64,000 nt of DNA from Natrinema limicola JCM 13563. Lineage in GTDB: Archaea; Halobacteriota; Halobacteria; Halobacteriales; Natrialbaceae. The stretch covers positions 65,635 to 129,634 of the forward strand of contig NZ_AOIT01000017.1 in NCBI RefSeq assembly GCF_000337475.1, read 5' to 3'. The notes below the pieces were generated by a model. The model had not been told where the DNA came from and made no database searches. It worked only from the letters and a program-made list of their open reading frames with translations. The number at the start of each line of letters is the position of its first letter. Position 1 is the first letter of the stretch. Below, one piece after another: positions 8,985 through 17,903 of this stretch. The position numbers and the translations under genes are program-made.

Positions 8985-9881
8985 CTAGTTGTCGCCCTCT
9001 TCGGACGGGGTGACCGCGAGAATTGGAGTCGACGCGTGTCTGAGCAGCCGCTCGGTCGTACTCCCGAGTAACAGCCGATCGATGCCGCTTCGACCGTGGG
9101 TCCCCATCACGACCAGGTCGATCTCGTGGTCGTCGATGTATTCGAGCAGTTCGCGTTCGGGCTGTCCCTCGAGAACGGTAGATGTGGCCGCCAGCCCGTC
9201 CTCTCGAGCCCGCGCTGCGATCTCGTCCGTCGCGTTCTGGCGCTCGGTCTCGAGTTGTTTCAGCACCTCTGTCGGTGGCGTGAGCGTGGGACTGGCCGCC
9301 ATGTCACCGGTGTCGAGGACAGTGACGGCGTGGACGCGCGCATCCGCCGCGCGTGCGAGTTCGAGGCCGTGGTCGACTGCGGCCCCTGCAGCGTCGCTGC
9401 CATCGGTCGGCACGAGGATCTCGTCGTAGCCGTCAGCCGGTTCTGTTCGCTCGTTCGCTCGAACGGTCAGGACGGGAATCTCCGCGCGACGAACGACGTG
9501 TTCAGTGACGCTGCCGGCCACGAAGCGGCTCACACCGCTTCGGCCGTGGGTCCCCATCACGATCAGTTCGGCATCGATATCAGTCGCGTACGCGAGGATC
9601 TTCTTTTTCGGCTCGCCCCGGAGAACCGCCGTCTGAACCGCACTCGAGCCATCGGCCATCGTCTCGACCGTCTCGACGGCGTGTTCGGCACCGTCCTCGA
9701 GTTGGCTCATGAACTCTCGACGGACGCTGCCGGAACTGAGCAGGCCACTCGCGGCGTTCGTGTCGACGACGCTGATCGCATGAACCGTGGCGTCGAACCA
9801 GTCTGCAAGTGTCAGGGCTTGCTCGGCCGCTCGAGCGGCGTGGTCGCTCCCATCAGTCGGAACGAGGATTGTATCGTACAT
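8985..9881 (-). CDS. Universal stress protein with two UspA domains
   Basis: This 298-residue protein consists of two tandem UspA modules. Each starts with the ILVPTDGSD strand-loop and each ends with the ATP-binding signature G-x2-G-x9-G-(S/T): VMGTHGRSGVSRFVAGSVTE in the first and VMGTHGRSGIDRLLLGSTTE in the second. The intact motifs predict nucleotide binding by both halves. It is expected in the cytoplasm and to respond to stress. It stands alone, convergent with the aldo/keto reductase. Confidence 0.95.
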   Translation of the reverse strand: MYDTILVPTDGSDHAARAAEQALTLADWFDATVHAISVVDTNAASGLLSSGSVRREFMSQLEDGAEHAVETVETMADGSSAVQTAVLRGEPKKKILAYATDIDAELIVMGTHGRSGVSRFVAGSVTEHVVRRAEIPVLTVRANERTEPADGYDEILVPTDGSDAAGAAVDHGLELARAADARVHAVTVLDTGDMAASPTLTPPTEVLKQLETERQNATDEIAARAREDGLAATSTVLEGQPERELLEYIDDHEIDLVVMGTHGRSGIDRLLLGSTTERLLRHASTPILAVTPSEEGDN

Positions 9882-9956
9882 GGAACGAACGTACTCACGG
9901 TTCGCTTCGCAACCGCATAAAGGCGGTTCGCCGTTCCCGATTGCTGCAAGTATGTC

Positions 9957-10199
9957 TCACAGCCCAGCGATGAGAAAGGCGATAATCACGACGTGCCAGA
10001 TCACGGCGGCTGCCGCATATCCCGGTTCGGATGTCGGGATCGGTGGTCGACGGACGATCGCATCCCATAGAAACACCGTTGCGACTACCGCGCCGCCAAG
10101 CAGTCCGACGTTGAACCGCACCGCGGGATGGAGCCCAACAGCGGCTCCGACGAGCAGTGATGCGAGCATCCCCCCAAGGAGACGATCATAGTACTCCAT
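9957..10199 (-). CDS. Small membrane protein, 80 residues
   Basis: Three hydrophobic segments are visible: LLGGMLASLLVGAAVGL, VGLLGGAVVATVFLWDAIV and AAVIWHVVIIAFLIAG. The predicted start is MEYYDRLLGG; an in-frame ATG three codons earlier and another 27 codons earlier exist, but the upstream extension lacks a membrane-protein character. It lies close behind the HTH-CBS regulator on the same strand. Function unknown. Confidence 0.7.
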   Translation of the reverse strand: MEYYDRLLGGMLASLLVGAAVGLHPAVRFNVGLLGGAVVATVFLWDAIVRRPPIPTSEPGYAAAAVIWHVVIIAFLIAGL

Positions 10200-10289
10200 C
10201 GGTCTCATCCAGTACTCACTCGAGACTGAAAAGGAATCGCCCAATTGCCAGTCGCTGGCTGGCAAGCCACGCGGCGGCAACCAGGTCGG

Positions 10290-10829
10290 TCAGGACAGCC
10301 GCGCAGCGATGTCGGCTTCGGTGATGATACCGACGGTTTCGCCGGCCTCGGTGATCATCACAGCCTTGTAGTGCTCGAGTAAGTTGCTGATCTCGTCGAG
10401 GGTGGCGTCTTTCGAGACGGTCGGGAAACTCTCGCTCATGTGGTCTTCGACCGGCTCGTCACGAGCCTCTGAATCGAGGTGGACGAGATCGGTTTGACTG
10501 ATCGAGCCGACCGGAATCCCGTCTTGAATGACCGCAAGCTGAGAGTAGGCTTCGTCTTCCATCTTCCGGGCGGCCTCGCTGACGGGATCGTCGGGGGCGA
10601 CGTTAACGACGGCCTCGTTCATCAGGTCTTCGGCGCGGATGACGTCGCTTTCGGCCTTCTCCAAGGCGTTGACGATCCGCCGAAGCGTCGAGAGACGCGG
10701 ATCGACGTCGCCGCCTTCGATCCGGGCGATCAACGGCTGGGAGACGTCGGCAGTCTCCGCGAGTTCGCTCTGAGTGAGTCCGAGTTCGGTACGGCGTTGC
10801 CGAAGGTCCGCAGGCGTCGGAAGCTCCAT
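10290..10829 (-). CDS. HTH (XRE) DNA-binding protein with paired CBS domains
   Basis: This 179-residue protein starts with a cro/C1-type helix-turn-helix (LRQRRTELGLTQSELAETAD, then VSQPLIARIEGGDVDP). Two CBS motifs follow (about 65-120 and 125-178): LMNEAVVNVAPDDPVSEAAR and ITEAGETVGIITEADIAARL. CBS pairs commonly bind adenosyl ligands, so this looks like a ligand-responsive transcription factor. The ATG at 10829 was chosen because an AT-rich box (ctataa) lies about 25 bases upstream, matching a leaderless transcript; the longer frame starts with TTG. Confidence 0.9.
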   Translation of the reverse strand: MELPTPADLRQRRTELGLTQSELAETADVSQPLIARIEGGDVDPRLSTLRRIVNALEKAESDVIRAEDLMNEAVVNVAPDDPVSEAARKMEDEAYSQLAVIQDGIPVGSISQTDLVHLDSEARDEPVEDHMSESFPTVSKDATLDEISNLLEHYKAVMITEAGETVGIITEADIAARLS

Positions 10830-10896
10830 ACCGGACAATAACCCGTAGTTATAGAAAGAGTTTTGGGTGGTTCAGTTGCCGACACCCAGCCGCGTC

Positions 10897-11250
10897 TTAC
10901 TCGTCGTCGGGGACTTCGACGACCTCGACGACCGACAGCGGAACGTCCCGCAGCGCGCCACCGACCTCGCTTTTCGCGATCCGTGAGGCGTGCTCCTCAC
11001 TGTCGGCGTTGAAAACCTCCATCTCGAGCGCGAGCCCGACGAGCGCGGTATCGGCTGCGATAAAGGCGGAGTCGAACGGCTCGCCACAGGCCGGACAGCC
11101 CGTCGCACCGACCTCGACTTCGACGTAGTCCATGTCTTCGCTGTTGAGTCGCTTCCCGGCTTCGCTGACGGCGACGCCGATCGCGTCGTCGATCTCCTCG
11201 ACGTCACGAACGAGCCATGCCGCTTCCATCGCGACGAGATAGTTGCCCAT
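10897..11250 (-). CDS. UPF0212 (DUF555) family protein
   Basis: This 117-residue protein starts at MGNYLVAMEAAWLVRDV and matches the archaeal UPF0212 family along its whole length. The conserved TGCPACGEPFDSAFIAADTA contains a CxxC pair that could bind zinc or be redox active. The family has no established function. It is on the same strand as the HTH-CBS gene but separated from it by 67 bases. Confidence 0.88.
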   Translation of the reverse strand: MGNYLVAMEAAWLVRDVEEIDDAIGVAVSEAGKRLNSEDMDYVEVEVGATGCPACGEPFDSAFIAADTALVGLALEMEVFNADSEEHASRIAKSEVGGALRDVPLSVVEVVEVPDDE

Positions 11251-11557
11251 ACAGTGTAGTCGGTCCGGGGGGTTTCCTGTCTTGCGGTTCGTCGGCGCTG
11301 TCACCCCTCGAGACGCGCGCCACTGATTCGGGGCTGCGCACGTCAGCCGGATGATTCCCATACGTTACGAGAAATCATCGGATCAATTGCCACCGACATA
11401 CCCGTACATCGGCGCGAGTGTGACTCGAGTTGTGCCCACCGCAACCGTAGTTGAATCGCAAGCAGGCGTCGACCTAATAGTTAATTAACAATCATTGTAT
11501 ATTCCATGTTTCAGCAACACTTATATATGGCCTCCGTCTGAGCACGACTGAACGCTG
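11251..11557. other. AT-rich divergent intergenic region with a TATA box
   Basis: This 307-base gap separates UPF0212 from the next small gene. The right half is AT-rich and contains a perfect palindrome, gttaattaac, near 11480-11489, and ttatatat at 11521-11528. The latter is a strong TATA box for the gene at 11558. No other gene is visible. Confidence 0.6.
11521..11528 (+). promoter_or_regulatory. TATA box for the small protein at 11558
   Basis: The sequence ttatatat centred about 33 bases before the ATG predicts a transcript with a leader of only a few bases. Confidence 0.6.
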
Positions 11558-11728
11558 ATGATATCCCGCGTGTACCACGCGACGCTGTTCGCACTGTACC
11601 AGCTCTGTATCGTGATCGGCATCGCGGCGATGCCGCTTGCGATCGCCGCCCGACAGGCTGGGTTCACCCTGCCGATCCACCGCGCTCTCGCCACCGTCGA
11701 GGACGCGTACGAAGCCACGCAGCGCTGA
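11558..11728 (+). CDS. Conserved small haloarchaeal protein, 56 residues
   Basis: This gene encodes MISRVYHATLFALYQLCIV followed by a hydrophobic run (GIAAMPLAIAA) and a tail LPIHRALATVEDAYEATQR. I recognise this layout, one N-terminal membrane-associated helix followed by an LPIHR-type motif, from small uncharacterised haloarchaeal proteins. It has a clear TATA box at 11521-11528. Function unknown. Confidence 0.72.
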   Translation: MISRVYHATLFALYQLCIVIGIAAMPLAIAARQAGFTLPIHRALATVEDAYEATQR

Positions 11729-11889
11729 TCGACGCCGACTGATTTTCGGACTCGCCGATCGACGAGCCACTGCCCCCACAGACACACGCCGACTCGGCGC
11801 TCGAGCGGCCGCTCTGCTCGGCGGCCGGAAGCGGAAACGACAGTGGTGACCGCCGGTGTTTTATACCGCCCCGGCGTACGCTTCGGGTA

Positions 11890-12621
11890 ATGCGTACGCC
11901 CACACACGACTCCGATTTCTCCCGGACGGTCGACCAGTTGGCCGACGATCCGAACCCCTACGAGCCGGAGCTCGGATCCCTGCCCCAGAACGACCTGACG
12001 CAGGCCGATCTGGACAACGTCAACAAGACCGGCACGACGACGATCGGTATCTCGACTGCTGACGGCGTCGTCATCGCGACGGACATGCGCGCCAGCCTCG
12101 GCGGCCGGTTCGTCTCGAACAAGAACGTCCAGAAGGTCGAACAGATCCACCCGACCGGCGCACTCACCCTCGTCGGCAGCGTCGGTGGCGCTCAGTCGTT
12201 CATCTCGAGTCTCCGCGCTGAGGTCAACCTCTACGAGGCCCGACGCGGCGAGGGGATGAGCATCGACGCGCTCGCAACCCTCGCAGGGAACTTCGCCCGC
12301 GGCGGCCCGTTCTTCGCTATCCACCCGATCCTTGGCGGTGTCGACGACGAAGGCAGCCACGTCTACAGCATCGACCCCGCCGGCGGCGTCATGGAAGACG
12401 ACTACACTGTCACCGGCAGCGGGATGCAACTGGCCTACGGGCACTTAGAGCAGGCCTACGAGGACGACATGTCCAACGAGGAAGCCAAAACGGTCGCCGC
12501 CCGCGGCATCAAATCCGCCGTCGAGCGTGACACCGGCTCCGGAAACGGCGTGTTCCTCTGTGAGATCACCGACGAGGGCGTCGACATCCACGGCCACCAC
12601 GACTTCGACGAAGTACTGTAA
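11890..12621 (+). CDS. psmB: Proteasome beta subunit precursor
   Basis: This 243-residue protein is the catalytic subunit of the archaeal 20S proteasome. A propeptide of 48 residues ends in NKTG, so self-cleavage should expose Thr49 in TTTIGIST as the N-terminal nucleophile. The catalytic Lys is expected in DMRASLGGRFVSNKNVQKV, and the late GSGMQLAYGHLE motif is intact. A TATA-like box (gttttatacc, near 11858) lies about 27 bases before the ATG, suggesting a leaderless mRNA. The alpha subunit is in the same window at 49864, far from psmB. Confidence 0.97.
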   Translation: MRTPTHDSDFSRTVDQLADDPNPYEPELGSLPQNDLTQADLDNVNKTGTTTIGISTADGVVIATDMRASLGGRFVSNKNVQKVEQIHPTGALTLVGSVGGAQSFISSLRAEVNLYEARRGEGMSIDALATLAGNFARGGPFFAIHPILGGVDDEGSHVYSIDPAGGVMEDDYTVTGSGMQLAYGHLEQAYEDDMSNEEAKTVAARGIKSAVERDTGSGNGVFLCEITDEGVDIHGHHDFDEVL

Positions 12622-12767
12622 CCCGGTCGAAACGGGCGAATTTTTCGGTTTTAACCGACGGCCAGCGACCGCTCTCTTCGATCGGTTCGGGTCGTCTCGA
12701 GTTGGATTGCATCCGATAGCGCTTGCTGGGAACTCGAGTCGCCAAAACGGCACCGCGAGAACGAGTC

Positions 12768-13892
12768 TTAATCGAGCCGCGTCGCTTCCTCGAGCTGGGC
12801 GTCGCTGACATGGGTGTCGGCGAGCGTCACCGACCGTTCGGCCTCGCTCGAGCGGTAGATAGCGTCGATGACGCGCTGGACGGTCAGCGCTTCGTCGATC
12901 GTATTGGTCTCCGGTGGGACGCCTGTCACGATGGTCTCGAGGAACGCCTCGTCCTGTTCGGCGTAGCCGGTCAGCGTGTCGTCGGCGCTCATGTTGACAT
13001 CGGCGTAGTGGTCGCGGCCGACTGTGCCGGCCTCGAGAATCCGCAGCTCCGTGTCGCCGATGTCGAACTGGGCACCCGCCTTCGTACCGCGGATGTGGAA
13101 GTCCATGCTTTCTTCACGGTTGGTCGCCCACGCGGCCTCGAGTGAGATTGTCTTGCCACCGGCACAGCGGATGAAGGCACTGACGGAGTCGTCGACCTCG
13201 TAGCGTTCGGCGTCGGCATCCCAGTTGTCACCGAAGCCCTCGGGATCGGCGACTTCCTCGCGCGTGCCGAACGTGGTCCGCGTGACGCCGCTGACTTCGA
13301 CGATCGCAGGGAAATCGAGCGCGTAGAGCGCGAGATCGAGGGCGTGAACGCCGATGTCGACTAAGGCACCGCCGCCGGCGAGTTCGGGATCGGTAAACCA
13401 TGAGCCAGGGCCGGGAACACCACGCCGGCGGACGTAGTTGGCTTCGACGTGGGTGATCTCGCCAAAGCGGTCGCGGGCCCGTTGTTCCTCGAACATCGCC
13501 ATCGATGCCGCGTGGCGGTTGTGGAAGCCGACCATGCAGATACCCGCCGATCGAGCCGCCGCCTCGGCGATCCGTTCGGCGCTCTCCAAGGAGTGAGCGA
13601 GGGGCTTTTCGACGAGGACGTCCAGCCCCGCCTCGAGGGCTGCGACGGCGATCGGTTCGTGAAAGCGGTTGGGCGTCGTCACGATGACGGCGTCGACTGC
13701 CTCGTCTGCGACGAGTTCCTCGTGTGTCTCGTAGGTCCGTGCGTCGAACTCGGCAGCGAACCGCTCGCGTTGCTCCGGGACGAGATCGACGCCGGCGACG
13801 ACTTCCGCACCGAGTTCGCGAACGCTTCGTGCGTGGAGCGTCCCCATCCCGCCGAGGCCGACGATACCGACACCGATGTCGGCACCGATCAT
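12768..13892 (-). CDS. Gfo/Idh/MocA family NAD(P)-dependent oxidoreductase
   Basis: This 374-residue protein starts MIGADIGVGIVGLGGMGTLH, with the Rossmann glycine motif GxGGMG. The family signature VEKPLAHSLESAERI carries the Glu-Lys-Pro of the active site. The C-terminal alpha/beta domain contains GGGALVDIGVHALDLALY, with the conserved Asp and His. Such enzymes oxidise sugars, inositols or sugar derivatives. It is divergent from a ThuA-domain protein, a pairing seen in trehalose and other disaccharide use, so both may act on the same sugar. Confidence 0.92.
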   Translation of the reverse strand: MIGADIGVGIVGLGGMGTLHARSVRELGAEVVAGVDLVPEQRERFAAEFDARTYETHEELVADEAVDAVIVTTPNRFHEPIAVAALEAGLDVLVEKPLAHSLESAERIAEAAARSAGICMVGFHNRHAASMAMFEEQRARDRFGEITHVEANYVRRRGVPGPGSWFTDPELAGGGALVDIGVHALDLALYALDFPAIVEVSGVTRTTFGTREEVADPEGFGDNWDADAERYEVDDSVSAFIRCAGGKTISLEAAWATNREESMDFHIRGTKAGAQFDIGDTELRILEAGTVGRDHYADVNMSADDTLTGYAEQDEAFLETIVTGVPPETNTIDEALTVQRVIDAIYRSSEAERSVTLADTHVSDAQLEEATRLD

Positions 13893-14151
13893 CGCCACCC
13901 CTCCGCGGTCGCCACAGCGAAGCAAAACGTGTCATGAGAAACCATCGATTTCGCTGTCAGTTGTGTTCGATCCCGTTCCATAGGGAGTGGCAGTTGGCGA
14001 CCGAAATAAGGGTTATGACCGATTAATCTATACAGACATATTGTATCTCATGTATTATGATATTACTGTAGTCTTACTGCTTTCTCTATTGGACGAATAT
14101 GGTTTCCTACTCGGCGTTTCTGGTCGCCGATCGACCGTCACTCGACGACAG

Positions 14152-14157
14152 TATAAG
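14152..14157 (+). promoter_or_regulatory. TATA box deciding the start of the ThuA gene
   Basis: The sequence tataag lies 28 bases before the ATG at 14182. That is the spacing expected for a leaderless transcript, so the long upstream open frame is not used. Confidence 0.6.
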
Positions 14158-14181
14158 CCGTCGGAGAGTGACAGGGTGGCC

Positions 14182-14877
14182 ATGGTCGCAGTCACTATCT
14201 GGAACGAGTTCCGTCACGAACGAGCGGACGACGCGGTCGCTGCCGTCTACCCCGACGGGATCCACGCGACACTTGCCGATGCGCTTGCCACGGACCACGA
14301 GGTTCGAACCGCGACGCTCGAGGAGCCAGCCCACGGACTCACCGACGACGTCCTCGCATCGACTGATGTCTTGTTGTGGTGGGGCCACGACGCCCACGAC
14401 GACGTCGACGACGCGGTCGTCGATCGCGTCCAGGAGCGCGTCCTCGAGGGTATGGGATTCGTTCCGCTTCACTCGAGTCACTACTCGAAGCCCTTCAAGC
14501 AGCTCATGGGGACGACCTGTAGCCTGCAGTATCGCGAGGACGGCGGCACCGAGCGCCTCTGGGTGGTCGATCCCGGCCATCCGATCGCCGACGGCCTTGA
14601 GGAAGCCATCGAACTCCCGAAGACGGAGATGTACGGTGAGCCGTTCGACGTTCCCGAACCCGACCGGTTAGTGTTCGTCAGCTGGTTCGAGGGCGGCGAG
14701 GTATTCCGGAGCGGCTGCTGTTACCGGCGCGGAAAGGGACGGATCTTTTATTTCAGGCCGGGCCACGAAACGTATCCAATCTACGAGAACGACGCGGTCC
14801 AGCGGGTACTCCGCAATGCGGTCGTGTGGGCTGCCCCGACTAAAGGCTCACCGCGGACGTTTGGGGAGCGAGACTAG
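14182..14877 (+). CDS. ThuA-domain (trehalose-utilisation-like) protein
   Basis: This 231-residue protein has a class I glutamine amidotransferase-like fold. It opens with [39 protein letters not shown] and [20 protein letters not shown] are typical of Thu[21 protein letters not shown] near the end holds the conserved PGHE. ThuA proteins are linked to trehalose or other sugar catabolism, without a settled reaction. The open frame extends back to 13987, but an AT-rich promoter region and a TATA box support 14182 (a GTG lies two codons upstream). The 3' end overlaps the convergent next gene by 4 bases. Confidence 0.88.
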   Translation: MVAVTIWNEFRHERADDAVAAVYPDGIHATLADALATDHEVRTATLEEPAHGLTDDVLASTDVLLWWGHDAHDDVDDAVVDRVQERVLEGMGFVPLHSSHYSKPFKQLMGTTCSLQYREDGGTERLWVVDPGHPIADGLEEAIELPKTEMYGEPFDVPEPDRLVFVSWFEGGEVFRSGCCYRRGKGRIFYFRPGHETYPIYENDAVQRVLRNAVVWAAPTKGSPRTFGERD

Positions 14878-15725
14878 AACGTCTGTCGGCCTTCGTCCGT
14901 AATGACGCTCTCGAGCAAGTCGACCGGCGTCGCGTCGTAGGCGGGGTTTTCCACCTCGAACCCCTCGGCGGGTTCGGCCATGACCTCGCTGGCCGATCGG
15001 AACTCGTTTTCGAAGACGAATCCCTCGTCGACGAGCTTCGAGGCCGAGCCGAGGACGGTCACCGGGACGTCCAGTCGGTCGGCCGTCGACGCGATCGGGA
15101 ACGTGCCGACGCGGTTGTAAAGAGTGTCGTCGACGATACAGTCCATGCCGACGACGACCCGGTCGCACTCCTCGAGAGAGAGGCCGTGAGCGCTGTCGGT
15201 GATCAGCGTGGTGTTGACCCCCTCGAGGTCGGACAGCGCCCGAGCGGTCTTGCGCCCGATGTACCGCGGGCGGGCTTCAGTGACGTAGATGTCGAACGTC
15301 TTGCCGGCCTCGACTGCCTGCTCGATCGCCTCGAGGACCGTCGAGGAGTAGTCGTGGGTCAGCAGCGTCGTGCCGTCCTCGAGGACGTCGACGGCGTTTT
15401 CGGCCGCTAAGCGCTTGCCGGATTCGATCCGTGCGACGACTTCCTCGATCGTCTCGCTCGTGAGCCGTTTTGCATCCGCGACGCTGTCGGGATCGGCGTC
15501 GGCCACGTCGCCGACGATCTCCCGGATGGCATTCTGTAGGGAAGCGTGCGAGGGGTTCGCCCGCCGCAAGACGGTGCCGTTTCGCTCGAGCGCCCGCGTG
15601 TACTCCTCGACAGTGGCGAACTCTCGGTCGGTCAGCTCCTCGAGGGCCTGCGCTGCGCGGACCGCAACCACCGAGGAGCTGTGCGTCTGCATCTCCTGGA
15701 TTTCCTCGGCCGTCTCGTCGATCAT
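14874..15725 (-). CDS. eIF2B alpha/beta/delta-like protein (R15P isomerase relative)
   Basis: This 283-residue protein belongs to the superfamily that joins eIF2B regulatory subunits, methylthioribose-1-phosphate isomerase and archaeal ribose-1,5-bisphosphate isomerase. The N-terminal helical part (1-110) is followed by the Rossmann-like domain with [16 protein letters not shown] and [20 protein letters not shown]. The catalytic Asp position (GMD, residue 195) is kept. Where the isomerases have a catalytic Cys in a THC-like motif, this protein reads [10 protein letters not shown], with Asp125. An isomerase function is therefore doubtful, and a non-catalytic eIF2B-like role is plausible. The start at 15725 was chosen because the upstream extension is not family-like. 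Confidence 0.8.
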   Translation of the reverse strand: MIDETAEEIQEMQTHSSSVVAVRAAQALEELTDREFATVEEYTRALERNGTVLRRANPSHASLQNAIREIVGDVADADPDSVADAKRLTSETIEEVVARIESGKRLAAENAVDVLEDGTTLLTHDYSSTVLEAIEQAVEAGKTFDIYVTEARPRYIGRKTARALSDLEGVNTTLITDSAHGLSLEECDRVVVGMDCIVDDTLYNRVGTFPIASTADRLDVPVTVLGSASKLVDEGFVFENEFRSASEVMAEPAEGFEVENPAYDATPVDLLESVITDEGRQTF

Positions 15726-15806
15726 ACTGTGATGGTTTTCCGTCAGCGGCAAAGGTGTTCCGGGTGGTGCCATCCGCTGCCGTCACGTGGTGTTCGACAC
15801 GAGACG

Positions 15807-16130
15807 TTATTGCCCTCGGTCGAATCCGAATCTCTGCCGCAACTCGGTTTCGATTCGGTCGACGAACGCCTCGAGGACGGACTCGAACTGTTCGTGATCG
15901 GCCACTGCGCCGACCCGCTCGCGCGGATTTTCGGGCAGTTCGACGCGGAACTCGCCGTCTCCCTCGTAGAACGGCTCGCTTTCGCTCAAGATCTGCCGAT
16001 CGATCGCGCGAAGCACCGTCGAATCGTACTGGCCGTGGAGGTGTTGGTACGCACTCGAGTACGCTGCCTCGAGTTCCTCGAAGTAGTAGACGTATTTCTC
16101 CTCGAACTTCTCGGGGTCGAACTCGGTCAT
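15807..16130 (-). CDS. DUF5783 family protein
   Basis: This 107-residue acidic protein starts MTEFDPEKFEEKYVYYFEEL and continues with a conserved EFRVELPENPRERVG. It matches my recollection of the haloarchaeal DUF5783 family across its full length. It is predicted to be soluble and mostly helical. Function unknown. It is divergent from the zinc-ribbon protein at 16246. Confidence 0.75.
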   Translation of the reverse strand: MTEFDPEKFEEKYVYYFEELEAAYSSAYQHLHGQYDSTVLRAIDRQILSESEPFYEGDGEFRVELPENPRERVGAVADHEQFESVLEAFVDRIETELRQRFGFDRGQ

Positions 16131-16245
16131 TGCCGTTTCTGGATCCGCGATCGGGTAAACAGTTTGGAACGAACACGCCGTCTCACCCGGCCAAACGACC
16201 ACTGCCGCCCGCAGGCTTACGGTCTCGAGGTCCCTAGTGCTGTCG

Positions 16246-16566
16246 ATGACCGTCACCGTCCGGTACACCTGTCCACACTGCGGAGCCGTGGTAAGCGTCG
16301 AGCGCCAGCCGGATCTCGCGGATCGATCCGTGACCACGATCCCCCAGCCGGGCTGGGAGTACGCAAGTCCGGACGAAGACTTCGCGGACGCGGATGGAAT
16401 CGAGTTCCTCTGTGGCGAGGACGGCCCAGTTACCGACCTCGAGGGCGAACCCGTCGAGGGCTGTGGCCGGCCGTTCTATCTGAACTTCGTGCGCTACGAG
16501 CAGGGTGTCGAACTCGAGCCGGACCCGCCGACCTACGGTGGGCCGCGGTTCGATTTCAAGGGCTGA
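16246..16566 (+). CDS. Small protein with a treble-clef-like zinc motif
   Basis: This 106-residue protein starts MTVTVRYTCPHCGAVVSVER and has one CPHC pair near the N-terminus. A second Cys pair with wider spacing follows (FLCGEDG and VEGCGRPFYLNFVRYEQGV), so a four-Cys zinc site is possible. A GTG three codons earlier is an alternative start. Function unknown. Confidence 0.7.
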   Translation: MTVTVRYTCPHCGAVVSVERQPDLADRSVTTIPQPGWEYASPDEDFADADGIEFLCGEDGPVTDLEGEPVEGCGRPFYLNFVRYEQGVELEPDPPTYGGPRFDFKG

Positions 16567-16739
16567 TCGGGATCGTCCACGACTGGTCATAACAGGGCAG
16601 CAACGACCGGTCACACGCCAGTGAGCGCCCGGCGATAGGCAGCTATGTTTTCCGTGGACAATTCTCTCGTCTCGAGCGACTGTCCGGCGACACCTCAATC
16701 GAACACAACCCTTTTCGACGCCGGGCAGTACCTACGGAC

Positions 16740-17813
16740 ATGGACGAAGCCGCCGTACGCGACCGCCTCCGGACGGTCGACGATCCCGAACTCGGCGACG
16801 ATATCGTGTCGCTCGGACTCGTCAACGACATCAGCGTCGACGGCGACGAGGTCGACATCGATCTCGCGCTGGGTGCGCCCTACTCCCCGGCCGAGAGCAA
16901 CATCGCTGCCGAGATTCGCGAGGTCCTGACCGCCGAGGGGATCGACCCGAACCTGACCGCGAGCATTCCCGATCGTGACGACCTCTCGAGCGAGGAACAG
17001 GTGCTGCCGAACGTCAAGAACGTCATCGCCGTCGCCTCCGGGAAAGGCGGCGTCGGCAAATCGACCGTCGCGGTCAACCTCGCCGCTGGCCTCTCGCAAC
17101 TCGGGGCCCGCGTCGGCCTCTTCGACGCCGACGTCTACGGGCCGAACGTCCCGCGGATGGTCGACGCCGACGAGCCGCCGATGGCCACCGAAGACGAAAC
17201 GCTCGTCCCGCCGGAAAAGTACGGCGTGAAGCTGATGAGCATGGCCTTCCTCACCGGCGAGGACGACCCGGTCATCTGGCGCGGCCCGATGGTCCACAAG
17301 GTCATCACTCAGCTTACGGAAGACGTCGAGTGGGGCCATCTCGACTATCTCGTCGTCGACCTCCCGCCGGGGACTGGCGACACCCAGCTGACGATGCTCC
17401 AGACCATGCCCGTCACCGGTGCGGTTATCGTCACGACGCCACAGGAGGTCGCCCTCGATGATGCCCGCAAAGGTCTCGAGATGTTCGCCAAACACGATAC
17501 CGTGGTGCTCGGAATCGCCGAGAACATGTCGACCTTTGCCTGTCCCGATTGTGGCGGCGAACACGACATCTTCGGCTCTGGCGGCGGCGAGGAGTTCGCC
17601 GACGAACACGATCTGCCCTTCTTGGGCTCGATCCCGCTCGATCCGGCCGTCCGGGAGGGCGGCGACGGCGGGAAGCCGACAGTGCTGAAAGAGGAAGACG
17701 GAACTAGCGATGCCTTGCGGACGATCACTGAAAACGTCGCGAACAATACGGGCATCGTCCACCGGCAGGGCATCTCCCAGTACCGACGCAGCGAGGCCGC
17801 CTCGTCCGACTGA
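16740..17813 (+). CDS. Mrp/NBP35 (ApbC-type) Fe-S carrier ATPase
   Basis: This 357-residue protein has an N-terminal MIP18/DUF59 domain (about 1-80). A P-loop ATPase follows with the deviant Walker A GKGGVGKST near residue 100 and DYLVVDLPPGTGDTQLTML. A CPDCG motif (STFACPDCGGEHDIFGSGGG) matches the CxxC that binds a bridging Fe-S cluster in ApbC/Nbp35 dimers. It should assemble or carry 4Fe-4S clusters in the cytoplasm. The next gene on the same strand encodes a predicted Fe-S protein. Confidence 0.95.
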   Translation: MDEAAVRDRLRTVDDPELGDDIVSLGLVNDISVDGDEVDIDLALGAPYSPAESNIAAEIREVLTAEGIDPNLTASIPDRDDLSSEEQVLPNVKNVIAVASGKGGVGKSTVAVNLAAGLSQLGARVGLFDADVYGPNVPRMVDADEPPMATEDETLVPPEKYGVKLMSMAFLTGEDDPVIWRGPMVHKVITQLTEDVEWGHLDYLVVDLPPGTGDTQLTMLQTMPVTGAVIVTTPQEVALDDARKGLEMFAKHDTVVLGIAENMSTFACPDCGGEHDIFGSGGGEEFADEHDLPFLGSIPLDPAVREGGDGGKPTVLKEEDGTSDALRTITENVANNTGIVHRQGISQYRRSEAASSD

Positions 17814-17903
17814 TACCCGCCACCGGCATGGACCGGGGCCGCCGGTCTCGGCTTTGGCGTCGCCGGGCGCGTCGCTTTTGATCCTTCCACTCGAGAGGCG
17901 AGT

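Noticed and set aside
13987..14181. N-terminal extension of the ThuA protein
   Set aside because: The DNA is AT-rich promoter sequence, and a TATA box is correctly placed for a start at 14182.
14874..15725. Naming this gene ribose-1,5-bisphosphate isomerase
   Set aside because: The catalytic Cys position is Asp, so I kept the superfamily-level name.
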